This document shows, piece after piece, positions 57,630 through 64,000 of a stretch of DNA of 64,000 nt (within the stretch, counting starts at the first letter, position 1; each line of letters starts with the position of its first letter). A model generated the notes under the pieces. That model saw nothing but the letters and a program-made list of their open reading frames with translations, made no database searches and had not been told where the DNA came from. The DNA is taken from positions 806,001 through 870,000 of the forward strand of contig NZ_VLLB01000001.1 in assembly GCF_007830455.1 (NCBI RefSeq), written 5' to 3'. The stretch is from Pseudoduganella lurida (GTDB lineage: Bacteria; Pseudomonadota; Gammaproteobacteria; Burkholderiales; Burkholderiaceae_D). The translations under genes and the position numbers were made by a program.

Positions 57630-57794
57630 GAGTTGCAGCTGAGTTGCAGCTGAGTTGCAGCTGAGTTGCAGCTGGGTTGCAGCTGAGTGGAAGCTGACAT
57701 GGCGCTGGGTTGCTGCTTTGTTTCGGCCTTGTTTCAGCTGAGTTGAAGGCGCGTTGCAGCTGAGTTGCAACTGAGTTGCAGCTGCGTGGCCGCT
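57630..57794. repeat. 11-bp tandem repeat array (15 units) upstream of nsrR
   Basis: Fifteen units in perfect 11-bp register, consensus GAGTTGCAGCT. Seven are identical or differ by one base; the central ones (57696-57739) are diverged. The array fills the gap between nsrR and the KTSC gene, and its last base overlaps the KTSC stop codon. The period is one helical turn, so identical faces of the DNA recur on one side. Confidence 0.93.
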
Positions 57795-58018
57795 CAGTGC
57801 CGGCGCGCGTAGTCGTCGCGCACGTAGCGCGAGATGAAGGTGGACAGCCCCCGCCCCGCTTCGGCCAGCGCCTTCATCGTCTCGACGCGGGCGCGGCCGG
57901 TGGCCGCATAGGTGTAGTCGTACACGTCGCCGCCGGCGAAGCGCACGGCGATCGCGTCCTCGCCGATGGCGTAGGCGACGACGCCGGAATGGCCTTCCAG
58001 GTTGCGGTAGCGTTTCAT
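57794..58018 (-). CDS. KTSC-like small protein
   Basis: A 74-residue protein of the KTSC family by pattern: a beta segment with VRFAGGDVYDYTYAATGRAR near residues 25-44, then a helical METMKALAEAG and a C-terminal STFISRYVRDDY. KTSC proteins are small beta-rich units of unknown function, sometimes fused to lysyl-tRNA synthetase-like or nuclease domains. It is monocistronic between the hybrid kinase and the 11-bp array; its stop codon is adjacent to the array. Length is normal. Confidence 0.8.
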   Translation of the reverse strand: MKRYRNLEGHSGVVAYAIGEDAIAVRFAGGDVYDYTYAATGRARVETMKALAEAGRGLSTFISRYVRDDYARRH

Positions 58019-58123
58019 GCCGCCAGTGTAGCGCGGCGCGCCGGCCGTCCGCGCACGCGTGGCGCCGCGCAGTTGCAGGTCGTTTGCCGCGCAGTCGCCG
58101 GTCGTCCCGCGTGCAGCCGGGAT

Positions 58124-60445
58124 TCAACCGTCCCGGGCCGCCTCGTGCGTCAGCAGCGCCAGCAGCTTGACCAGCTTGGCCGTGTCCATCGGCTTCACGA
58201 AATAATGGTCGAAGCCGGCGGCGGCGGATTTTGCCAGGTCTTCCTTGCGGCCGTAGCCGGTGACGGCGATCAGCCGCGCGTGCGCCATGCCGGGCAGCGC
58301 GCGCAGCTGCGCCGCCAGCGCATTGCCGTCCAGGTCCGGCAGGCCGATGTCGAGGAACGCCGCCTGCGGCGGTGCGGCGCCAGCCAGGCCCAGTGCCGCG
58401 CGCGCACTGTGCGCCACCTGCACCGTGTGGCCGGCCGCCTCCAGGAACAGCGCCAGCGTCTGCGCCGCATCGATATTGTCGTCCACGATCAGGCACTTCA
58501 GCGTCCCTGGCCGCGCGGATGCCGCCGGCACCGCGTCGCGCGACGGTCCCGCACCGGGCAACGCTGCCGCAGGGTGGCCTGCCGCGTCGGCGCGCCGCGC
58601 AGGCGGCTCTTCCTGCAGGGTGGCGCTGCCGGTCGCCACAGCGGCAGCCGGGCCGCCGACGGCCTGGTCGAGCGGCAGCGTCACCGTGAACACGCTGCCC
58701 TGCTGCGGCCCCGCGCTGTCGGCCTGCACGGTGCCGCCATGCAGCTGCACCAGCGTGCGTGCCAGCGCCAGCCCCAGACCGAGCCCGCCCTGCGACCGGT
58801 CGGCCGTGCGTTCGCCCTGCGTGAACAGGTCGAACACATGGTCCAGCAGCTCGCGCGTCATGCCGATGCCGTCGTCGGCCACCGTCAGGCGCAAGGTCGC
58901 GTCCTCGCGCGCAAGGCATACGCGCACATGGCCATGCTCGGGCGTGTATTTCGCCGCGTTGTTCAGCAGGTTGGCCACCACCTGCACCAGGCGCTGGTGG
59001 TCCGCGCGCACGCCCGGCACCGCCGCGGGCAGGTCCAGCGCGAGCTGCTGGCGCTTCGCCTTGAACAGCGGCGCGGCCTGCTCCACGGCGTCGCGCACCA
59101 CGTCGCACAGGTCCAGCGGCACGCGCTCGAGCCGCACCAGCCCGCGCGTCACGCGCGACACGTCGAGCAGGTCGTCGATCAGCCGCGTCATGTGCTCGAC
59201 CTGGCGCGCGATGATGGCCGCGCTGCGCGCCACGGCCGGATCGCTCGCACCGGCCATGCGCAGCACCTGTGCGCCGGCACTGATCGGCGCCAGCGGGTTG
59301 CGCAGCTCGTGCGCCAGCATCGCCAGGAACTTGTCCTTGCGCCGGTCGGCCGCCTGCAGCGCGGCGGTGGCAGCTTCCCGCTCGCCCTCCTTCTTCTGCA
59401 GCGCCGCCGCCATGCCGTCGAGCGAGCGGGCCAGGTCGCTCAGCTCTCCGTCACGGTGGCGCATGCCGGTGCGGGTGTCGAGCGCGCCGGTGGCGATGCG
59501 GTCGGCCGTGCGCACCAGCGTGCGCAGGCGCCGCGCGATCAGTGCGTCGCCGCCGAACCACGCCGCCAGCAGCGCCAGCGTGACGGTGGCCAGCAGGCCG
59601 GCGATGGCGATCGCCTGGTCGCGCAGCGCGGCCGCCACGATGTCGTCGTACGGAATGCCGATCATTACCGTGTAGTCGGAGATCTGCGCCTTGCCGACGC
59701 GCGCGAAGGCGTACAGCCGCGCCACGCCGTCGGCATCGGCCAGCAACACGGGCGTCTTCGGCCGGGCCGCCAGCGCATCGCGCAGCGGCGTGGCGACGCG
59801 CCGGCCGAACCAGCTGGCCGCGTCCGGCCGCCGCGAGATCACGGTGCCTTCCCGGTCCACCGTCCACAGCACCGAGCCGGGCGGCAGCTGCACGTCGAGC
59901 ACGAACTTGTCCAGCTCCACCAGGTCCATCGCGGCAAACAGCACGGCCACCACGTCGTCGTCCCGGATCACGGGGTAGGTCAGGTTGATGGTGTGGCGGC
60001 CGATGACGCGCCCGAACACGTAGTTCCCGGCGATGAAGCGGCGCTCGGCGATGGCGCGGCGGAAGTGGCTGCGGTCGGCCAGGTTGACGGGTGCACGGGA
60101 CGGCACCGCGCTGCAGGTCACGTCGCCGTTCAGCCGGATCAGGCCGAAGTTCACGTAGTCGGCGTTCTTGGCCAGGATATCGGCCAGCAGCGTACTGCAG
60201 CCCTGCTGGTTGCCGAGGATGTCGGGGATGCTGGACAGGTCGCGCAGGATCTGGCGCGCGCCTTCCAGCGATTGCGCTTCGTTGGCCGCGGCCAGGTTCG
60301 CCAGGCGCTGCAGGTTCTCGCGCGCGACGTCGATCGCGTGCTCGCGCTCGCGCATGCCGCTCAGCACCGTCATCGCGGCCATCGGCGCGATCGCCAGCAC
60401 CACGAGCAGCATCAGCCGACCGCGCAGGCTGTTCAGCCAGGTCAC
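58124..60445 (-). CDS. Membrane hybrid sensor kinase (Cache, HAMP, HisKA, HATPase, REC), GTG start
   Basis: A 773-residue sensor. After a membrane segment (LMLLVVLAIAPMAAMTVL, residues about 10-27) comes a periplasmic double-Cache domain (about 40-270), with DRSHFRRAIAERRFIAGNYV and GRHTINLTYPV, then a second helix (IAIAGLLATVTLALLAAWF), HAMP, HisKA with His379 in MLAHELRNPLAPI, HATPase_c (NAAKYT, DDGIGM, GGLGLGLAL) and a receiver with Asp699. GTG preceded by GAGGAG seven bases away is the start; the frame is open further upstream but not protein-like. The ligand is probably a small metabolite. It diverges from a small exported protein. Confidence 0.93.
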   Translation of the reverse strand: MTWLNSLRGRLMLLVVLAIAPMAAMTVLSGMREREHAIDVARENLQRLANLAAANEAQSLEGARQILRDLSSIPDILGNQQGCSTLLADILAKNADYVNFGLIRLNGDVTCSAVPSRAPVNLADRSHFRRAIAERRFIAGNYVFGRVIGRHTINLTYPVIRDDDVVAVLFAAMDLVELDKFVLDVQLPPGSVLWTVDREGTVISRRPDAASWFGRRVATPLRDALAARPKTPVLLADADGVARLYAFARVGKAQISDYTVMIGIPYDDIVAAALRDQAIAIAGLLATVTLALLAAWFGGDALIARRLRTLVRTADRIATGALDTRTGMRHRDGELSDLARSLDGMAAALQKKEGEREAATAALQAADRRKDKFLAMLAHELRNPLAPISAGAQVLRMAGASDPAVARSAAIIARQVEHMTRLIDDLLDVSRVTRGLVRLERVPLDLCDVVRDAVEQAAPLFKAKRQQLALDLPAAVPGVRADHQRLVQVVANLLNNAAKYTPEHGHVRVCLAREDATLRLTVADDGIGMTRELLDHVFDLFTQGERTADRSQGGLGLGLALARTLVQLHGGTVQADSAGPQQGSVFTVTLPLDQAVGGPAAAVATGSATLQEEPPARRADAAGHPAAALPGAGPSRDAVPAASARPGTLKCLIVDDNIDAAQTLALFLEAAGHTVQVAHSARAALGLAGAAPPQAAFLDIGLPDLDGNALAAQLRALPGMAHARLIAVTGYGRKEDLAKSAAAGFDHYFVKPMDTAKLVKLLALLTHEAARDG

Positions 60446-60599
60446 CGCGCCGCTCCTCAGCCCCGCGCCGGCACGGCGTGGCCGGCACCTGCGGCTGCCG
60501 GGGACATGCCAGCCCGGCCCGGGGGCACGCCTGCCCTGACCCATTTCACCCACATCTGTCGCTCGATTCCTGTCATGAAAGCCCCGGCATTTTACCAAA

Positions 60600-60659
60600 A
60601 TGCAATTTTGCATGCAGATCCTGCATGGTCCTGCCGTCCCCGGTGCGCCGCTATATAAT
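60600..60659. promoter_or_regulatory. Overlapping inverted repeats and -10 box in a divergent gap
   Basis: ATGCAA-TT-TTGCAT (60600-60613) and CATGCAG-ATC-CTGCATG (60611-60627) overlap by three bases, and TATAAT lies at 60654-60659 before the small exported protein gene. The -35 is weak. The repeats look like regulator sites for one or both divergent genes. The rest of the 244-bp gap is unremarkable. Confidence 0.5.
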
Positions 60660-60689
60660 CGCGGCCACCTCCACCCTTCGCGGCGCACC

Positions 60690-61220
60690 ATGAACCACCG
60701 TCTGGCCGGCATTCTTTCCTGTGTCACCGTCGTGCTGGCCGCCGCCGCCGGCTGGTGGCTGCTGCGGCCGGCGGTGCTGACCGACGCTGCCGCGCCGGCG
60801 GCCGACCCCACCGCGTTTCCCGCCGCCGGCCGCATCGAGCAGCTGGCGCGCGGCATGGCGGCGCAGGCCGGCCCGCTGGCCTACGCCGGCCTGGCGGAGA
60901 CCCTGCCGCGGCCGCGCCAGGGCTACCTGGTCACGTTTTTGGCCGAACGCGCATCCGGCCGCGCGGCCGAGCGCGACGAGGCGGCGCGGCGCGCCTGGCA
61001 CGAGCGCTTCTGCACGGCGCCGCTGCTGGCAACCATGCGTGAAGAAGGCGTGCAGGTCGTTACCGGCCGCGTCGTCGACGGCAGCGGGCACACGCTGTAC
61101 GCGGCGGACTGCCTGCCGGCGCCGGCACGGGAGACTGCCGGCCAGTCCGCGGTACCGCCGTCCGGTCAGCCGGAACAGCAGCTCCCGCAGCCCGCACCGC
61201 AGCCGGGCATGGTCCTCTGA
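60690..61220 (+). CDS. Small membrane-anchored or exported protein of unknown function
   Basis: A 176-residue protein I do not recognise. The start MNHRLAGILSCVTVVLAAAA gives an N-terminal hydrophobic anchor or signal (residues about 5-25). The soluble part is Ala/Arg-rich with ERFCTAPLLATMREEGVQVV near residue 108 and GHTLYAADC near 141, so two Cys that could pair. The end is a Pro/Gln-rich tail. A TATAAT sits 31 bp upstream of the ATG. It converges on the GGDEF-EAL gene 25 bp away. Confidence 0.72.
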   Translation: MNHRLAGILSCVTVVLAAAAGWWLLRPAVLTDAAAPAADPTAFPAAGRIEQLARGMAAQAGPLAYAGLAETLPRPRQGYLVTFLAERASGRAAERDEAARRAWHERFCTAPLLATMREEGVQVVTGRVVDGSGHTLYAADCLPAPARETAGQSAVPPSGQPEQQLPQPAPQPGMVL

Positions 61221-61245
61221 CCGGCGCAGCGGCCGCAGCCCGCCG

Positions 61246-63987
61246 CTAGGCCAGGTCCAGCCGCGCCATGCCCTGGACCGCCAGCAGGCTGCCGATTTCC
61301 GCCGGTGGTACCGGCCGGCTGAACAGGTAGCCCTGCATCTCGTCGCAGCCATACTGCTGCAGGAAGCTGCGCTGCTGCTCCGTCTCCACCCCTTCGGCGA
61401 TCACGCGCAGGTTCAGCTGGTGCGACAGCGAGATGATCGCGCGGGCGATGGCCTGGTCGTCGGCACTGTCGGCCAGGTCGCGCACGAAGGACTTGTCGAT
61501 CTTCAGGCGGCTGATCGGGAAGGTCTTCAGCGACGCCAGGCTGGAATAGCCGGTGCCGAAATCGTCGATCGACAGCGCGATGCCCATCGCTTCCAGTTCC
61601 CGCATGCGTGCGATCGCCTGCGGCACGTCGCGCATGATCAGGCTCTCCGTCACTTCCAGCTCCAGCCACGCGGGATCGAGCCCCGCTGCCGCCAGCGCGC
61701 CGGAAACGCGTGCCACCAACCGGTCGTCGTCGAACTGGCGCGGCGACACGTTCACCGCCACCGTGATCGCCGGCAGCCCGGCATCCTGCCACGCCCGCGC
61801 CTGGCGGCAAGCCTCGCGCAGTACCCATTCGCCGATGGCGACGATCATGCCGCTCTCCTCGGCCAGCGGAATGAACTGGTCGGGCCGGATGGAACCGCGC
61901 TCGGGATGCTGCCAGCGCACCAGCGCCTCCACGCCGAACACGCGGCCGGTGGCCAGCTCCACCTGCGGCTGGTACACGAGGCGCAGCTGGTCCTCGTCGA
62001 CGGCCTTGCGCAGCCCCTCCAGCAGCACGACCTTCTCTTCCAGCGACGCGTTCATCTCGTGGCGGTAGAACTGGCAGTTGTTCTTGCCCAGCTCCTTGGC
62101 GCGGTACATGGCGGCGTCGGCATTCATCATCAGCGTGTCGCGGTCCTGCCCGTCGAGCGGGAAGACGGCCACGCCGATCGAGCAGCTCACCTGCACCTCC
62201 TTGCCGTCCAGCTGCACCGGCTGCACCACGGCGGCGAGGATGCGTTCGATCAGCGCGGCGCACTCGGCGCGGGCACCGGCACCGGGGCCCTGCGGCAGCA
62301 CCAGCACGAACTCGTCGCCGCCGAAACGCGCCACGGTGTCGCCGGCGCGCACGCAGTCCACCATGCGGCCGGCCACCGACTGCAGCAGATCGTCGCCGGC
62401 GGTGTGGCCGAGGGTATCGTTGACCAGCTTGAAACTGTCCAGGTCGACGAACGCCACCATCACGCCCTCGCCGGTGCGGCGCGCCTGCAGCAGCGCCTGG
62501 TCGAGCCGGTCGCCCGCCAGGCTGCGGTTCGGCAGTCCCGTCAGCGCGTCGTGGTGCGCCATGTGGACGATGCGGGCCTCGTCGCGCCGGCGCTCGCTGA
62601 TGTCGCGCAGGATGGCCACGGCGCCGCCTTCCACGCCGACCACCTGCCAGTGCAGCCACTCGGCGCGGAACTCGGGCATGTCGGTGTTGTGCCACTCTTC
62701 CTGGTAGACGCCGCCCGATTCCGTCAGGCGGCGCAGCCGTTCGAACATGCCGTTCTCGCGCGCCTTCGGCATCCACGCGCACAGCGTGGTGCCGCGCATC
62801 TGCTCCTTGCTGCGGTCCGTCATCTGCTCGGCGCGGCGGTTGGCCGACACGATGCGGAAGTCATGGATCGCGCCGGCGTCGTCGCGCAGCGCGCGCAGCA
62901 CGAAGAAGGCGTCCATGTTCGCTTCGGACGCGGCGGCATAGGTTTCCTGCGCGCGGCGGATGCGCCGGCGCGCCTTGGCGCCCTGCCATGACCAGGTCCA
63001 CACCAGCGCCGCCACGCCCAGCAGCACCGCCGAGGCGATGCCCGCTTCCCACAGGTGCGCGCGCCGCAGCTGCTCGAAGGCGGCCATCTGTTCCGGCTCG
63101 GCCAGGCCGACGATGGCCATCACGCCGTAGGCGTTGAGGATGCGCGCCGCCGTGTAGCGCGGCACGGGATCGAACTGGTCCACCCAGGGCTGGGCCGGCG
63201 GGCGGTCCCATTTCAGCAGGTTGACATGCTGGCCCCAGGCGGCACGTTCGCCCACGCGCACCGCGCGCACCACGCCATCCAGGCCGGCCACGGCCAGCAG
63301 GCCCTGGTCGCCCTGGCGCGAGCGCTCGTAGCCGCTGGTGAAGTAGGCCGGATCGACTTCCAGGATCACCACGCCTGCAAAGGCGCCGTGCGCGTCGTTC
63401 AGGCGGCGCGTGAAGTGGATGTGCCATTCGTTGCGGGCACCGTCGCGCATCGTTTCGGCGATGAACGGGCGGCCCGTGTCGCGGGCGCGGTGCACGTCGA
63501 AATAGCGCTCGCCGGCCACCGCGTGCTCGCGCGTTTCGGGGCGGCTGGCGACGATGCGCCCGTCGGCACCGGCGATGCTGACGGCGAACACCAGCCCGGA
63601 AGGCAGCAGCCCCACCTTCGACAGTTCGGGCAGCGCGTTCGCGGCGCCTTCCCGTTCCACGGCATACTTGAGCACCTTCAGCGTCTGGTCGATGCCGTTC
63701 AGGTTGCGCGCCACCTGCGCCTCGTAGGTATCGAGCAGTTCCAGCGCCGAGTCGTGCGCCGCCGCCTGCGCGGCGCGGCGCTCGTTGCCGATGAAGTGGA
63801 ACGTGGCGCTCCAGATCACCGCCAGCAGCACCAGCGTGAACAGCGGCAGCGAGACGTAGGTCTCCAGGCCGAGGCGCAGCCAGCGCGCCCGCGTCCGTTC
63901 GGGCCGCTTGCCGTCCGATCGGACATGGCCGTTGTCGGGTTGCGCATCGGCCTTCGCGCCCGCTTCGGCCGACACCGGAACCAGCAT
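61246..63987 (-). CDS. Membrane sensor with PAS, GGDEF and EAL domains
   Basis: A 913-residue c-di-GMP enzyme. Two membrane helices (about 44-64 and 313-331) bracket a periplasmic Cache-like domain. A PAS domain (about 345-470) is followed by GGDEF (about 480-635; intact RFGGDEF with a RAGD inhibitory site five residues upstream) and EAL (about 650-900). The EAL domain retains its residues: EALVRW, NVSPRQF, EVTESLIM, SIDDFGTGYS, LKIDKSFV, EGVETE and QGYLFSRP, so phosphodiesterase activity is likely. Both outputs look active; PAS input probably decides. The frame upstream of the ATG stays open for the 13 bases to the window edge, so a longer N-terminus cannot be excluded. Confidence 0.94.
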   Translation of the reverse strand: MLVPVSAEAGAKADAQPDNGHVRSDGKRPERTRARWLRLGLETYVSLPLFTLVLLAVIWSATFHFIGNERRAAQAAAHDSALELLDTYEAQVARNLNGIDQTLKVLKYAVEREGAANALPELSKVGLLPSGLVFAVSIAGADGRIVASRPETREHAVAGERYFDVHRARDTGRPFIAETMRDGARNEWHIHFTRRLNDAHGAFAGVVILEVDPAYFTSGYERSRQGDQGLLAVAGLDGVVRAVRVGERAAWGQHVNLLKWDRPPAQPWVDQFDPVPRYTAARILNAYGVMAIVGLAEPEQMAAFEQLRRAHLWEAGIASAVLLGVAALVWTWSWQGAKARRRIRRAQETYAAASEANMDAFFVLRALRDDAGAIHDFRIVSANRRAEQMTDRSKEQMRGTTLCAWMPKARENGMFERLRRLTESGGVYQEEWHNTDMPEFRAEWLHWQVVGVEGGAVAILRDISERRRDEARIVHMAHHDALTGLPNRSLAGDRLDQALLQARRTGEGVMVAFVDLDSFKLVNDTLGHTAGDDLLQSVAGRMVDCVRAGDTVARFGGDEFVLVLPQGPGAGARAECAALIERILAAVVQPVQLDGKEVQVSCSIGVAVFPLDGQDRDTLMMNADAAMYRAKELGKNNCQFYRHEMNASLEEKVVLLEGLRKAVDEDQLRLVYQPQVELATGRVFGVEALVRWQHPERGSIRPDQFIPLAEESGMIVAIGEWVLREACRQARAWQDAGLPAITVAVNVSPRQFDDDRLVARVSGALAAAGLDPAWLELEVTESLIMRDVPQAIARMRELEAMGIALSIDDFGTGYSSLASLKTFPISRLKIDKSFVRDLADSADDQAIARAIISLSHQLNLRVIAEGVETEQQRSFLQQYGCDEMQGYLFSRPVPPAEIGSLLAVQGMARLDLA

Positions 63988-64000
63988 CAGCGCACCACCA

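Noticed and set aside
57776..60658. 960-codon plus-strand frame opposite the Cache hybrid kinase
   Set aside because: Antisense shadow; low-complexity Arg/Gln/His composition.

Overview
The window reads as a high-GC chromosome segment from a soil or plant-associated betaproteobacterium, most likely Oxalobacteraceae of the Massilia/Telluria/Janthinobacterium type. This is inferred from protein flavour (urease order D-A-B, SulP, Ku/LigD, a subclass B3 beta-lactamase resembling those of Janthinobacterium, many hybrid kinases) and from the abundant short palindromic and tandem repeats between genes. No phage, plasmid, CRISPR or transposase gene is visible. Coding density is high, on both strands.

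Layout. 1-1450: start of a urease operon (ureD, ureA, start of ureB, minus strand) behind a sigma-54 type promoter. 1.47-5.13 kb: small unknown protein, DUF885 protein and SulP transporter, minus strand. 5.17-7.16 kb: a divergent tetR / aldo-keto reductase pair bracketed by two related palindromic repeat blocks; the left block encodes the end of the TetR protein. 7.25-13.4 kb: SDR, Ku, an AhpD-like protein and multidomain LigD, i.e. a non-homologous end-joining locus, with a 14-bp tandem array starting at the Ku stop codon. 13.4-17.1 kb: Lys/Ala-rich exported protein, MFS symporter, pgeF and a B3 metallo-beta-lactamase. 17.2-23.5 kb: repeat pair and a MexEF-OprN-like RND pump operon. 23.7-27.9 kb: catalytically degenerate HSL-family hydrolase with a small membrane protein, divergent LysR with a 2-hydroxyacid dehydrogenase, then a class A beta-lactamase. 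28.2-30.0 kb: FMN-dependent alpha-hydroxy acid dehydrogenase and three identical tRNA-Arg(ACG) genes.

30.3-39.7 kb is a signalling island: PAS-REC protein, multi-PAS hybrid kinase, REC-GGDEF diguanylate cyclase, HhH-like protein, REC-kinase-REC, hemerythrin and a NarX-type kinase. 39.7-44.0 kb: AraC regulator, cytochrome P450, type II NADH dehydrogenase (TTG start) and a His-rich exported protein. 44.1-48.8 kb: a MarR-controlled EmrAB-type tripartite efflux operon. 48.8-52.7 kb: an unknown TerB-like membrane protein and a DUF4214/RTX-like extracellular protein. 52.8-54.7 kb: Lrp-type regulator divergent from dadA. 54.7-57.6 kb: HDOD protein (possibly leaderless), Hmp flavohaemoprotein and NsrR with a perfect palindromic operator. 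57.6-64 kb: 11-bp repeat array, KTSC protein, hybrid kinase, small exported protein and a PAS-GGDEF-EAL protein that reaches the window edge.

Functional themes are drug and beta-lactam resistance (two efflux systems, two beta-lactamases), DNA end joining, nitrosative stress, and dense two-component/c-di-GMP signalling. The most unusual structural theme is that several tandem or palindromic repeats sit exactly on stop codons (TetR, Ku, class A bla, NsrR, KTSC). The most unusual protein is the HSL-fold hydrolase that lacks its nucleophile serine and histidine.
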